A stretch of DNA of 64,000 nucleotides, taken from contig JACKLJ010000006.1 in NCBI GenBank assembly GCA_024235955.1, positions 1-64,000 on the forward strand, written 5' to 3'. Shown here in pieces: positions 45,858-54,064 of this stretch (position 1 is its first letter; every line of letters begins with the position of its first letter). Source of the stretch: Burkholderiaceae bacterium (GTDB lineage: Bacteria > Pseudomonadota > Gammaproteobacteria > Burkholderiales > Burkholderiaceae_C). The notes under the pieces are model-generated. The model was not told where the DNA came from. It searched no databases and saw only the letters and a program-made list of their open reading frames with translations. The translations under genes and the position numbers were made by a program.

Positions 45858-46689
45858 GGTCGTTGCTTTCGAAGAAATAGGTGCCGAACCTGGCGCGGTG
45901 CGTGCGCTGGGCGGGCGGCGTGTGCCGCTTGTCGTGGGCGTGCAGGGTGCGGGCCTCGCGCATCACGGTCTGGAAAGCGGCTTGCCACGCGCGGGCGGCG
46001 CAGACGTGCAGCCGGTGGGCGGAAGCCGCGCTCAGCTCCTCGACGAAGACGGCCTGTTCCAGGAAGTTGTGCCCACCCTCCAGATTCAGCGTGGCTGCGG
46101 CGACGTGGTCGCGCACGTTCTCGCTCATCAGCGTGGCCATTTCGGCGAAGCCCTGGCGCGGCACGAAGCCGGGTTCCAGCAGCCGCACGCGGTCGCCTTC
46201 CACGGCCACCATGCCGAGCCGCTCCAACTCGTTCAGCACGGCGCGCGGGCGCACGTCGGTGCTGAGGCTGCTCGCCAGCTCGTCGAAGCTGGCGCGGCGA
46301 GCCTTTTTCTGGCCTGCGGCACCCACCGGCACCGAACGCGCCAGCGCGGCCGGGCTGCCGTCCCGCCCCAGGTAGCGCGGGTCGCTCAGCCAGCGCGACA
46401 CCACCTGGCTGGCCAGGTTCAGATCCTGTTGCGCGTGGCGGTCTTGGCTGTCGGGGGTGGCGGTGAGCTTGCGCACGTCGCACCGGTGCACGCCGGAGAG
46501 GATGGTCAGGGCGCTCAGGCTGGGCTGGCGACCGTCGCGCTCCAGCTCGGCACGGGCCTGCTGCAGAAACAGCTCCTTGGCCGCGGCGGCAAAAGCCGGA
46601 TAGGCCACGCCGTTGCGGATCAGGAAGGCGATGGCCGGCCGCAGCAGGTGCACGACCGAGGTCAACGCCAGCAGGGATCGATTGAGCAT
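45832..46689 (-). CDS. DUF6502 family protein
   Basis: 285 residues from ATG 46689. Typical of DUF6502: an N-terminal HTH-like block (LRPAIAFLIRNGVAYPAFAA), then TILSGVHRCDVRKL, VVSRWLSDPRYLGRDG, and a helical C-terminus (EMATLMSENVRDHVAAATLN). The winged-helix look suggests a regulator, but no function is established. Divergent from the patatin gene. An in-frame ATG at 46818 would start within the patatin coding region and is unlikely. Confidence 0.8.
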   Translation of the reverse strand: MLNRSLLALTSVVHLLRPAIAFLIRNGVAYPAFAAAAKELFLQQARAELERDGRQPSLSALTILSGVHRCDVRKLTATPDSQDRHAQQDLNLASQVVSRWLSDPRYLGRDGSPAALARSVPVGAAGQKKARRASFDELASSLSTDVRPRAVLNELERLGMVAVEGDRVRLLEPGFVPRQGFAEMATLMSENVRDHVAAATLNLEGGHNFLEQAVFVEELSAASAHRLHVCAARAWQAAFQTVMREARTLHAHDKRHTPPAQRTHRARFGTYFFESNDHEVSDQAV

Positions 46690-46726
46690 GCGAGCCGAGA
46701 GGTGAGCCGGACGCGGAAGGATGAAT

Positions 46727-46743
46727 GTGGAGTATTTTTCCAC
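46727..46743. promoter_or_regulatory. Inverted repeat in the DUF6502-patatin gap
   Basis: GTGGA/TCCAC arms separated by an AT-rich 7-base spacer (GTATTTT), midway between the two divergent starts. A TAGAAT hexamer (46777-46782) before the patatin ATG could be its -10 box. Confidence 0.35.
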
Positions 46744-46805
46744 AAAGCCACCGCCGCGTAAGGAAAGACGCCTGCCTAGAATCGTCCCGCCTTGCCCAGC
46801 TTCCC

Positions 46806-47981
46806 ATGACATTGCCACCCGCGCTCGACCTCTTTGCCGGCCCGCTGGCCCGCCGCCACATCGAGCAGCACGGCCTGCGACCCCGGCACGTGCGCACCAT
46901 CCCGGCCGCCGCCGGTGGGCCCAAGGGCCTGATCCTGGGGCCGCTGGACCGCTTCATCTTCGGCGACTGGCTGCCGCAGAGCGATCAGACGGTGGATCTG
47001 GTCGGCGCCAGCATCGGTGCCTGGCGCATGGCCACCGCCTGCCTGGCGGCGCCGGTGCCGGCTTTCGAGCAGCTGGAGACCGGCTACATCCACGGCGACA
47101 TGAAGGCGCCGCGCGGCCGCAGGCTGCCGTTGCCGGAGCAGGTCAGCGCCACCTTCGCGGCCAACCTGCAGACCATGTTCGCGGGCCGGGAGGAAGAAAT
47201 CCTGAGCCACCCGCGCTACCGCCTGCACCTGATCGCCTCGCGCGGGCGGCACGTGCTGGGGCGCGAGGGGCCGTGGCGCACCGCCGCCGGCTACCTCGGC
47301 GCGGCGCTGACCAACGCCGCCAGCCGGCGCGCGATGGGCGCCTGGATCGAGCGCGTGGTGTTCTCCGGCCCGCCCGGCCCGGGCCGCCCGGGCATGGCGC
47401 CCATGCCGTTCGACACGCGCGACTACCGCACCCGCCAGGTGCCGCTCACGCCGGAGAACTTCTTTCCGGCGCTGCAGGCCAGCGGCTCCATCCCCTTCGT
47501 GCTGCGGGCGGTGCACGACGTCCCGGGCGCGCCGCGCGGCGCCTACTGGGACGGCGGCATCACCGACTACCACCTGCACCTGGCCTACCGAACTCCTGAT
47601 TCCATAGCTGGCGGCGCCCGCCATCAAAGGGCTGGAGGCCAAAAACATGCTGAAAAAGCGGCGCCTGAACAAGCTGGCGCCAGCCTGGTGCTGTACCCGC
47701 ATTTCCAGCGCGCCGTGGTGCCCGGCTGGCTGGACAAGGGCCTGCGCTGGCGGCACCGCGCCACCTCCCGGCTCGACGCCATGCTGGTGCTGGCGCCCAA
47801 CCCCGCGTGGGTGGCCACGCTGCCGGGCGGCAAGCTGCCGGACCGCAGCGATTTCCAGCGCCTCACGCACGCCGAGCGCGTACGCGCCTGGACCTCCGCC
47901 GTGGGGGCGGCGCGCCAGCTGGCCGACGAGTTCGGCCGCTGGCTGGAGCATTGCGATCCGTCTGGGTTGCAAGCTCTGTGA
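46806..47981 (+). CDS. Patatin-like phospholipase family protein
   Basis: 391 residues. Nucleophile elbow GASIG (VDLVGASIGAWRMATACL) and the Asp of the dyad in YWDGGITDYH are present, as is an oxyanion-type AAAGGPKGLILG near residue 35. Acts on acyl esters of lipids, most likely in the cytoplasm as no signal peptide is seen. Repeat copy 14 is inserted in frame after the catalytic Asp (47591-47655), giving PDSIAGGARHQRAGGQKHAE before the resumed LVLYPHF. It follows a family conserved in beta- and gammaproteobacteria. Confidence 0.85.
   Translation: MTLPPALDLFAGPLARRHIEQHGLRPRHVRTIPAAAGGPKGLILGPLDRFIFGDWLPQSDQTVDLVGASIGAWRMATACLAAPVPAFEQLETGYIHGDMKAPRGRRLPLPEQVSATFAANLQTMFAGREEEILSHPRYRLHLIASRGRHVLGREGPWRTAAGYLGAALTNAASRRAMGAWIERVVFSGPPGPGRPGMAPMPFDTRDYRTRQVPLTPENFFPALQASGSIPFVLRAVHDVPGAPRGAYWDGGITDYHLHLAYRTPDSIAGGARHQRAGGQKHAEKAAPEQAGASLVLYPHFQRAVVPGWLDKGLRWRHRATSRLDAMLVLAPNPAWVATLPGGKLPDRSDFQRLTHAERVRAWTSAVGAARQLADEFGRWLEHCDPSGLQAL
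47591..47655 (+). repeat. Dispersed stem-loop repeat, copy 14 (inside the patatin gene)
   Basis: ACTCCTGATTCC, ATAGCTGGCGGCGCCCGC, 8 bases, GGGCTGGAGGCCAAAAACAT, GCTGAAAA. The best in-frame example: left arm, 8-base loop, right arm and tail are all recognisable. Confidence 0.88.
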
Positions 47982-48097
47982 CAACGTGCAACCGCCTGCC
48001 TCGCGGGCCGCAGGTGAGCCTTTGTCCGACACGGCGGGCGTCGCGGGCGCGGCTAAGATGAGCCCGGGTATTGAATCATTCACTGGACGAGTACGTC

Positions 48098-48820
48098 ATG
48101 AAACGCTGGTTGTCCCTTGTCCTTGCCGTGCTGGCGTCGGCCCTGGCCGCGCCGGCCGCCTACGCGCAGAACTACAACGGCCCCACGGTCAGCTGCGCCA
48201 GCCGTGATGGCGGTTACCGCGAGTGCTACACCGGCTTTCGCGGCCCACCGGTGCTGGTGAACAACGTCTCCGACACGCGCTGCGTGGAAAACCGCAACTG
48301 GGGCAGCCGGCGCCCCGGCACCGTGTGGGTCGACGACGGTTGCCGCGGCCTGTTCCGGGAAGGCATGAGCTTCATGCCGCCGCCCGGCCCGGGCCCCGCC
48401 GGCAGCCGCGTGGTGCGCTGCGAAAGCGGTTCCGGCGCCTACCGCGAGTGCCGCGTGAACCGCTACGCCACTGTGGAGCTGCGCCGCCAACTGTCGAACT
48501 CGGCCTGCCTGGAAGGCCGCACCTGGGGCATGCGCGACGACCGCATCTGGGTGCGTGACGGCTGCCGCGGCGAGTTCATGGTCACCGCCGGCAGTGGTGG
48601 CGGCTGGCAGCCGGGCCCCGGCCCCGGCGGCAATTACGCCATCACCTGTGAGAGCCAGGACGGCCGCTACAACACCTGCAACTGGGATTCGCGCTACGGT
48701 CGCCCGGGCCGCATCCAGCAGTTGTCGGAAACCCGCTGCACCGAGGGCTACACCTGGGGCTTCCGCGGTGACGAGGTCTGGGTGGACCGCGGCTGCCGGG
48801 CGCGCTTCTTCGCCCGCTGA
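48098..48820 (+). CDS. DUF3011 family exported protein, three repeats
   Basis: 240 residues: signal peptide ending near AAYAQ, then three Cys-rich units of about 55 residues (from about 30, 106 and 184), each with a CxSxDGxYxxC-like start and a GYTWGxRGDxVWVDRGCRxxF-type end; Gly/Pro linkers separate them. DUF3011 has no assigned function. Likely disulfide-bonded in the periplasm or outside. Followed by a strong terminator. Confidence 0.88.
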   Translation: MKRWLSLVLAVLASALAAPAAYAQNYNGPTVSCASRDGGYRECYTGFRGPPVLVNNVSDTRCVENRNWGSRRPGTVWVDDGCRGLFREGMSFMPPPGPGPAGSRVVRCESGSGAYRECRVNRYATVELRRQLSNSACLEGRTWGMRDDRIWVRDGCRGEFMVTAGSGGGWQPGPGPGGNYAITCESQDGRYNTCNWDSRYGRPGRIQQLSETRCTEGYTWGFRGDEVWVDRGCRARFFAR

Positions 48821-48840
48821 GCGGGGCAGCCGCCGCAACA

Positions 48841-48870
48841 AAAAAGGCCGGATCGCTGATCCGGCCTTTT
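48841..48870. terminator. Bidirectional intrinsic terminator
   Basis: Perfect 13-pair stem AAAAGGCCGGATC/GATCCGGCCTTTT with loop GCT, flanked by A and T runs. It serves both the DUF3011 gene (plus) and the alcohol dehydrogenase gene (minus), which converge on it. Confidence 0.92.
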
Positions 48871-48900
48871 CTTTGGGTCGCGCCCGAAGGCGGCAGCGCC

Positions 48901-50037
48901 TTACATCGAGGCTTCCAGCATCGCGCGGTAGTCCTCGGGCGAGGCCATGCGCGGGTTGGTCTGGTGGCAGTGGTCCTTCAGCGCGTGGGCGATCACGGCG
49001 TCGAACTGGCTGGCCTGCACGCCCATCTGCGCCAGGCCGGTGGGCAGGCCGAGGCGCCCGGTCAGCTCGTGCACCGCCTGGGCCACGTCGGCGCCGGCGG
49101 GCAGCCCCATGGCCTGCGCCATGCGGGCGATGGTGTCGCGCTGCTGCAGCGATTCGTGCCCGGCGTTGAAGCGGATCACCGCCGGCAGGAACACCGCGTT
49201 CAGCGTGCCGTGGTGCAGGCGCGGGTCCACGCCGCCCAGGCTGTGGCTGAGCGAATGCACGCAGCCCAGGCCCTTCTGGAACGCCATCGCCCCGTGCATG
49301 GAGGCGGCCATCATGTTCAGGCGCGCCTCGCGGTTGGCACCCTCGTGCGTGGCGCGCTCGATCCAGGCCCAGCCGCGGCGCAGGCCTTCCAGCGCGATGC
49401 CGTCGGCCGGCGGGTTGAAGGCGGCCGACATGAAGGTTTCCATGCAGTGGGCGATGGCGTCCATGCCGGTGGCGGCGGTGAGCTTGGGCGGCAGGCCCAG
49501 AGTGAGCTCGGGGTCGCAGATGGCGGCGCGCGGCATCAGGTGCCAGCTGTGAAAGCCCAGCTTGCGGCCATCATGAACGATCACGATGGCGCCGCGCGCC
49601 ACCTCGCTGCCGGTGCCGGCGGTGGTGGGCACGGCGATCAGCGGCGCGGCCTTCTCGGTTATGCGGGGCGAGCCGCCCTCGATGGTGGCGTAGGTGGTGA
49701 GCGGCCCGTCGTGCGTGGCGGCGATGGCCACGCCCTTGGCGCAGTCGATGGCGCTGCCGCCACCCACGGCGATCAGGCCGTCGCACTTTTCACGCCGGTA
49801 GACCTCGGTGGCGGCGCGCACCGAGGCTTCGGTCGGGTTGGAGGGCGTGCCGTCGTACACGGCGTGGGGCAGGGCGCCCAAGGCGTCGGTCACCTGCTGC
49901 AGCACGCCGGCGGCGCGCACGCCGGCGTCGGTGACGATCAGCGGCCGAGTGATGCCCACGCGCTGGCAGTGCGCGGGCAGCTGGGTGCGGGCGCCGTCGG
50001 CGAATTCGATCTGGGTCAGGTATTGGATGAGTGCCAT
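48901..50037 (-). CDS. Iron-containing alcohol dehydrogenase
   Basis: 378-residue group III dehydrogenase: NAD-site GGGSAIDCAKGVAIAA (about residue 93), PTTAGTGSEVA, and metal ligands in GMDAIAHCMETF (His) and KGLGCVHSLSHSLGG (two His). Oxidises or reduces short alcohols/aldehydes or hydroxyacids; substrate not evident. It diverges from the hydratase-fold lipoprotein gene 61 bp away. Confidence 0.92.
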   Translation of the reverse strand: MALIQYLTQIEFADGARTQLPAHCQRVGITRPLIVTDAGVRAAGVLQQVTDALGALPHAVYDGTPSNPTEASVRAATEVYRREKCDGLIAVGGGSAIDCAKGVAIAATHDGPLTTYATIEGGSPRITEKAAPLIAVPTTAGTGSEVARGAIVIVHDGRKLGFHSWHLMPRAAICDPELTLGLPPKLTAATGMDAIAHCMETFMSAAFNPPADGIALEGLRRGWAWIERATHEGANREARLNMMAASMHGAMAFQKGLGCVHSLSHSLGGVDPRLHHGTLNAVFLPAVIRFNAGHESLQQRDTIARMAQAMGLPAGADVAQAVHELTGRLGLPTGLAQMGVQASQFDAVIAHALKDHCHQTNPRMASPEDYRAMLEASM

Positions 50038-50098
50038 GCCGTGGGTTCCAAGCTAGGATGCCGATTTCGGGGCCGACACTTTAACAAGGAGACCCGCC

Positions 50099-51013
50099 AT
50101 GCCTCAACCTCTGACAGTCGCACGTGCGGCAACCCTGGCCGCGATGGCCGTCCTGGCGGCAGCCTGCACCGGCAACCCGCCGCCGCCGCCGGTGGCCATG
50201 ACGCCCGGCTGCCTGAGCGACGCCAAGCTGGACGACTGGATCACCGCGCACAACGCCCGCACACCGGCCGTGAACCCGCCCGAATCCATGACCGCCGCCG
50301 ACGCCGCCTGCACCCGCGCCAGGCTGCAGCAGCGCCTGGCGGTCCAGTACGGCCCGCTGGTGGGCTACAAGGCGGGCCTCACCAATCCGGCGGTGCAGAA
50401 GCGCTTCCACACCGACCAGCCTGTGTGGGGCGCGTTGTACCGCGACATGCTGCTCAACGACGGCGCGGTGGTGAGCCCCGCCTTCGGCGCCCGCCCGCTG
50501 TTCGAGGCCGACATGCTGGTGCGCGTGAAGGACGCCGGCGTCAACAACGCCAGCACTCCGGCCGAGGTGCTGGCTCACGTGGACCAGATCATTCCCTTCA
50601 TCGAGTTGCCCGACCTGGTGGTGCAGGAGCCGCTCAAGCTGAACGGCAACGGCGTGTCGGCCATCAACGTCGGCGCCCGGTCCGGCGTGGCGGGCACGCC
50701 GCTGGCGGTGCCGGCCAATGCCGCCGCGCAGGCGCGCCTGCTGGACCAGTTGCGTGACATGAACGTGCGCGTGGTCGACAGCGGCGGCGCCGTGCTCGAC
50801 ACCGGCAAGGGCTCCGACGTGCTGGGCCACCCGCTCAACGCCGTGGTCTGGCTGGCCGGCGCGCTGAAGGCGCAGGGCCTGGCCATGCAGCCGGGGCAGG
50901 TCATCAGCCTGGGCTCGTTCTCCAAGCTCATGCCGCCCAAGCCGGGCCTGAAAGCCACGGTCAGCTACGACGGCGTTCCGGGCCTCGCGCCGGTAAGCGT
51001 GAGCTTCCGGTGA
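50099..51013 (+). CDS. Hydratase/FAH-fold lipoprotein
   Basis: 304 residues. The N-terminus MPQPLTVARAATLAAMAVLA leads to lipobox LAAAC (Cys24) and a Pro-rich linker, so the protein should be lipid-anchored. The body is of the 2-keto-4-pentenoate hydratase (MhpD) family: YGPLVGYKAGLTNPAVQKRF, ADMLVRVKD, IPFIELPDLVV, DVLGHPLNAVVWLAGALKAQ and GQVISLGSFSKLMPPKPG. Such enzymes are normally cytoplasmic in aromatic breakdown. Export raises the possibility of another role. No other aromatic-pathway genes are next to it. Confidence 0.8.
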   Translation: MPQPLTVARAATLAAMAVLAAACTGNPPPPPVAMTPGCLSDAKLDDWITAHNARTPAVNPPESMTAADAACTRARLQQRLAVQYGPLVGYKAGLTNPAVQKRFHTDQPVWGALYRDMLLNDGAVVSPAFGARPLFEADMLVRVKDAGVNNASTPAEVLAHVDQIIPFIELPDLVVQEPLKLNGNGVSAINVGARSGVAGTPLAVPANAAAQARLLDQLRDMNVRVVDSGGAVLDTGKGSDVLGHPLNAVVWLAGALKAQGLAMQPGQVISLGSFSKLMPPKPGLKATVSYDGVPGLAPVSVSFR

Positions 51014-51068
51014 CAGCCGGCCGCGCGGCCTGCGCGGCAACATGTCGGGGTGGCGTGAGCCACCCTTT

Positions 51069-51134
51069 TTTGCTATTCAAAATGTAGCTGCCTGCGCCCG
51101 CCATACCTGGGTAAAAGGCACTTTTCATTCATGA
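51069..51134 (+). repeat. Dispersed stem-loop repeat, copy 15
   Basis: TTGCTATTCAAAAT, GTAGCTGCCTGCGCCCGC, 8 bases, GGTAAAAGGCACTTTTCATT and CATGAA: the tail contains the ATG (51131) of the esterase gene. The right arm is degenerate. Confidence 0.85.
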
Positions 51135-52090
51135 ACCACGGTCCCGACATCCACGCCCGCCTGACGCCCGCCATGCGCCTGCTGGTCGAGCGCATGGCCA
51201 AGGCGCCTTACCCGCCGCTGCACACGCTCAGCGCCGCCGAGGCCAAGGCCGCCCACGCCAAGACCCACGGCGTGCTCGACGTGCCGCCGCCCGCACTGCC
51301 GCGGGTGGACAACATCACCGTCCCGGCGCGCGACGGTGCCGCGCTGCCGGCCCGCCTGTACGCACCCGGCACCGAAGCCGGCCTGCCCGTGCTGCTGTAC
51401 CTGCACGGCGGCGGCTTCACCATCGGCAGTATCGATTCGCACGACGTGCACTGCCGCGCCCTGGCGCTGGCCAGCGGCGCGGCCGTGCTCTCGCTCGACT
51501 ACCGGCTGGCGCCCGAGCACCGCTTTCCCACCGCCGTGCACGACGCCTGGGACGCGCTGCAATGGCTGGCGCGCGAGGGCGCGGCGCGCCTGGGGCTGGA
51601 TGCCACGCGCCTGGCCGTGGGCGGCGATTCCGCCGGCGGCACGCTGGCGGCGGTGAGCGCCATCCACGCGCGCGACGCCGGCCTCAGGCTCGCGCTGCAG
51701 CTGCTCATCTACCCCGGCACCACCGACCACCAAGACACCGATTCGCACGCCGAGTTCGCCCACGGCCCAGTGCTCGACAAGCAGCTGATCGACTGGTTCT
51801 TCCACCACTACATCGACAGTGTCGACCGCAGCGACTGGCGCTTCGCCCCGCTGCGCCACGACGACGTGGAAGGCGTGGCCCCCGCCTGGATCGGCCTGGC
51901 CGAATGCGACCCGCTGGTCGACGAAGGCGTGCACTACGCCGACAAGCTGCGCGCCGCCGGCGTGCCGGTGGCGCTGGAGATCTACCGCGGCGTGGTGCAC
52001 GGCTTCATCACCATGGCCCGCTCCATCCCCGAGGCGCTGCAGCTGCGCGAGGCGGCGGGCGCAGCGCTGCGCGCGGCGTTTGCGCGCTGA
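51131..52090 (+). CDS. Alpha/beta hydrolase, hormone-sensitive-lipase-type esterase
   Basis: 319 residues with the HSL-family oxyanion motif LYLHGGGFTIGS, nucleophile GGDSAGG (Ser in the GxSxG context), Asp in ECDPLVDEG and His in VVHGFI. Hydrolyses short/medium acyl esters. No Shine-Dalgarno is seen because the leader is repeat copy 15, whose tail includes the ATG. Confidence 0.92.
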   Translation: MNHGPDIHARLTPAMRLLVERMAKAPYPPLHTLSAAEAKAAHAKTHGVLDVPPPALPRVDNITVPARDGAALPARLYAPGTEAGLPVLLYLHGGGFTIGSIDSHDVHCRALALASGAAVLSLDYRLAPEHRFPTAVHDAWDALQWLAREGAARLGLDATRLAVGGDSAGGTLAAVSAIHARDAGLRLALQLLIYPGTTDHQDTDSHAEFAHGPVLDKQLIDWFFHHYIDSVDRSDWRFAPLRHDDVEGVAPAWIGLAECDPLVDEGVHYADKLRAAGVPVALEIYRGVVHGFITMARSIPEALQLREAAGAALRAAFAR

Positions 52091-52133
52091 GCGGCCGGGC
52101 AGGTCTTCGTAGGCTGCCCTGCAACCGTCGTCG

Positions 52134-52200
52134 ATGCTCCTCAAGTCATAGCTGCCTGCACCCGCCAATCAAGGGCTGCAGGCCTTTTTCTCTTGTATTT
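52134..52200 (+). repeat. Dispersed stem-loop repeat, copy 16
   Basis: GATGCTCCTCAAGTC, ATAGCTGCCTGCACCCGC, 8 bases, GGGCTGCAGGCCTTTTTC. The arms pair well and are followed by a T-run, so this copy could also terminate transcription. Ends 12 nt before the next gene's ATG. Confidence 0.9.
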
Positions 52201-52212
52201 TCACTGTTTGCC

Positions 52213-53082
52213 ATGAAACCTTCCGATTTCCGCTTCCACCACCCGCTGCGCGTGCGCTGGGGCGAGGTGGACGTGCAGCAGATCGTCTTCAACCCGCATT
52301 ACCTGATGTACTTCGACGTCGCGGTGGGCGACTACTGGCGCGCGCTGGCCATGCCCTACGCGGCGGCCATGCGGCTGCTGGACGGCGACATCTTCCTGCG
52401 CAAGACCACGGTGGAATTCAACGCCTCGGCGCAGATGGAAGACCGGCTTGACGTCGCGCTGCGCTGCGACCGCATCGGCAGCTCGTCCATGACCTTTGTC
52501 GGCGCCATCTTCCGCGACCACCAGCTGCTGGTCACGGGCGAGCTGGTCTACGTGTTCGCCGATCCGGTGGCCAAGACCTCGCGCCCGGTGCCGGCGCCGC
52601 TGCGCGCGCTGATGGAGGGGTACGAAGCCGGCGAACCCGTCACCGAAGTGCGCACCGGCGACTGGGCCACGCTGGGCGAGGGCGCCCGCGCGGTGCGCGA
52701 GGCCGTGTTCGTGCAGGAGCAGGGCATCGCCCGCGAGGACGAATGGGACGAAGCCGACCACACCGCCGTGCACGCCCTGGTCACCAACCGGCTCGGCATG
52801 CCGGTGGCCACCGGCCGCCTGCTGGTCGAAGGCGCGCCGGGCAGCGGCACCGCGCGCATCGGCCGCATGGCGGTCGACCGCACGCTGCGCGGCTCCGGCG
52901 TAGGCCGCCAGGTGGTGCAGGCGCTGGAGCAGGCGGCGCGATTGCGCGGTGACACCCGCGTGGTGCTGGGCGCCCAGCGCAGCGCCGAAGGTTTCTACGG
53001 CCGCCTGGGCTACACGCCGTATGGCGAGCCGTACGAGGAAGTGGGCATCCCGCACGTCGGGATGGCGCGGGTGCTGGGCTGA
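52213..53082 (+). CDS. Thioesterase (YbgC-like) fused to GNAT acetyltransferase
   Basis: 289 residues in two domains. Residues 1-135 are a hotdog acyl-CoA thioesterase (RVRWGEVDVQQIVFNPHYLM; Asp20 in the catalytic position). Residues about 145-289 are an ElaA-like GNAT domain (AVREAVFVQEQGIAREDEWD, acetyl-CoA loop RGSGVGRQ, FYGRLGYTPY). ATG 52213 follows repeat copy 16. The frame is uninterrupted with a short linker (EGYEAGEP). Convergent with ygfZ, 25 bp apart. Confidence 0.88.
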   Translation: MKPSDFRFHHPLRVRWGEVDVQQIVFNPHYLMYFDVAVGDYWRALAMPYAAAMRLLDGDIFLRKTTVEFNASAQMEDRLDVALRCDRIGSSSMTFVGAIFRDHQLLVTGELVYVFADPVAKTSRPVPAPLRALMEGYEAGEPVTEVRTGDWATLGEGARAVREAVFVQEQGIAREDEWDEADHTAVHALVTNRLGMPVATGRLLVEGAPGSGTARIGRMAVDRTLRGSGVGRQVVQALEQAARLRGDTRVVLGAQRSAEGFYGRLGYTPYGEPYEEVGIPHVGMARVLG

Positions 53083-53107
53083 GCGCCTCTCCGAGGCAGA
53101 CGGCCGC

Positions 53108-54052
53108 TCAGATGTCTTCGGCCAGCGGGTAGGGGATGGCCAGCCCGGCCAGGCGCGGGCCTTCTGCAGCGCCGACGCGCAGTTCGGCCTCCGCTGCCTC
53201 CAGCTTGAGCGACGCGATCAACGCCGTGCCGCCGCCAGGTGCTGCGGCGGCCTGGGCGATCAGGCCCACGGGTTGTGACGGATCGGCGGCGTCGAACACT
53301 TCCTGGCCGGCCTGCGCCGCGCCGTCCACCTGACCGACGAAGGCCCGCCGCTTGATGGCGCCGCGGAACTGGCTGCGCGCCACCACTTCCTGGCCAGGGT
53401 AGCAGCCCTTCTTGAAGTTCACGCCACCCACGCTTTCGTAGTTCAGCATCTGGGGCACGAAGGCCTCGACCACCGGTTGGGTGATGCGGGCCACGCCACT
53501 GCGGACCTCGGCCCACAGCCAGTCGGCTTCGGCCAGCGCAGGGTCTGCGGGGACAGGCGCGCCGGCGGGCGCCAGGCAAAGCGTGCGCGGCGTGCCGGCG
53601 GCTGGCGGCAGGGGCAGCAGCAGGTTCTCAGCATCATTTTGGCCTTCAGCCCTTGTCTGGCCGCCGCTGGCAGCTCCTGAAACTGCAGCATCTCCGAGCA
53701 GCCCGTACAGGCTGAAATCCGCCGTGGCGTCGCTCAGTTTCAGCCGGGAGCGCATCACGAACATCGTCAGGCGCTTGAGCGTGGCGGGCAGGATGTCGGC
53801 GCTGGTCACCAGCAGCAGCTCGTCGGCTGTGCACTTGTGCACCCAGAAACTCGCCTGCATGCGGCCCTTGGCGTTGCAGAAGGCGGCCAGGCGGGTGTCA
53901 CCCACGGGCATCAGCGCCACGTCCTGGGTGAGCTGGCCCTGCAGGAACTTGACCGCGTCCTCACCCTGGGCGCGGATCACGCCCAAGTGGGTCAGCAAGG
54001 CGGTGCCGGCCAGGCCGGCGGCGGTGTTACGGGCTGAATCGACGGCGGACAT
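53108..54052 (-). CDS. ygfZ: YgfZ/GcvT-like folate-binding Fe-S repair protein
   Basis: Helps maintain iron-sulfur enzymes under oxidative stress. 314 residues from ATG 54052; marks are FLQGQLTQDV near the start and the family signature KKGCYPGQEVVARSQFRG. Repeat copy 17 is embedded in frame (53635-53695), giving SGAASGGQTRAEGQNDAENL in the middle. Diverges from mltG with only 12 bp between the two start codons. Confidence 0.92.
   Translation of the reverse strand: MSAVDSARNTAAGLAGTALLTHLGVIRAQGEDAVKFLQGQLTQDVALMPVGDTRLAAFCNAKGRMQASFWVHKCTADELLLVTSADILPATLKRLTMFVMRSRLKLSDATADFSLYGLLGDAAVSGAASGGQTRAEGQNDAENLLLPLPPAAGTPRTLCLAPAGAPVPADPALAEADWLWAEVRSGVARITQPVVEAFVPQMLNYESVGGVNFKKGCYPGQEVVARSQFRGAIKRRAFVGQVDGAAQAGQEVFDAADPSQPVGLIAQAAAAPGGGTALIASLKLEAAEAELRVGAAEGPRLAGLAIPYPLAEDI
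53635..53695 (-). repeat. Dispersed stem-loop repeat, copy 17 (inside ygfZ)
   Basis: Minus strand: GTTTCAGGAGCTGCCAGC, then GGCGGC, 8 bases, GGGCTGAAGGCCAAAATG, ATGCTGA. The left arm has drifted; spacing, right arm and tail fit. Confidence 0.7.
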
Positions 54053-54064
54053 GGCTGAATTATC

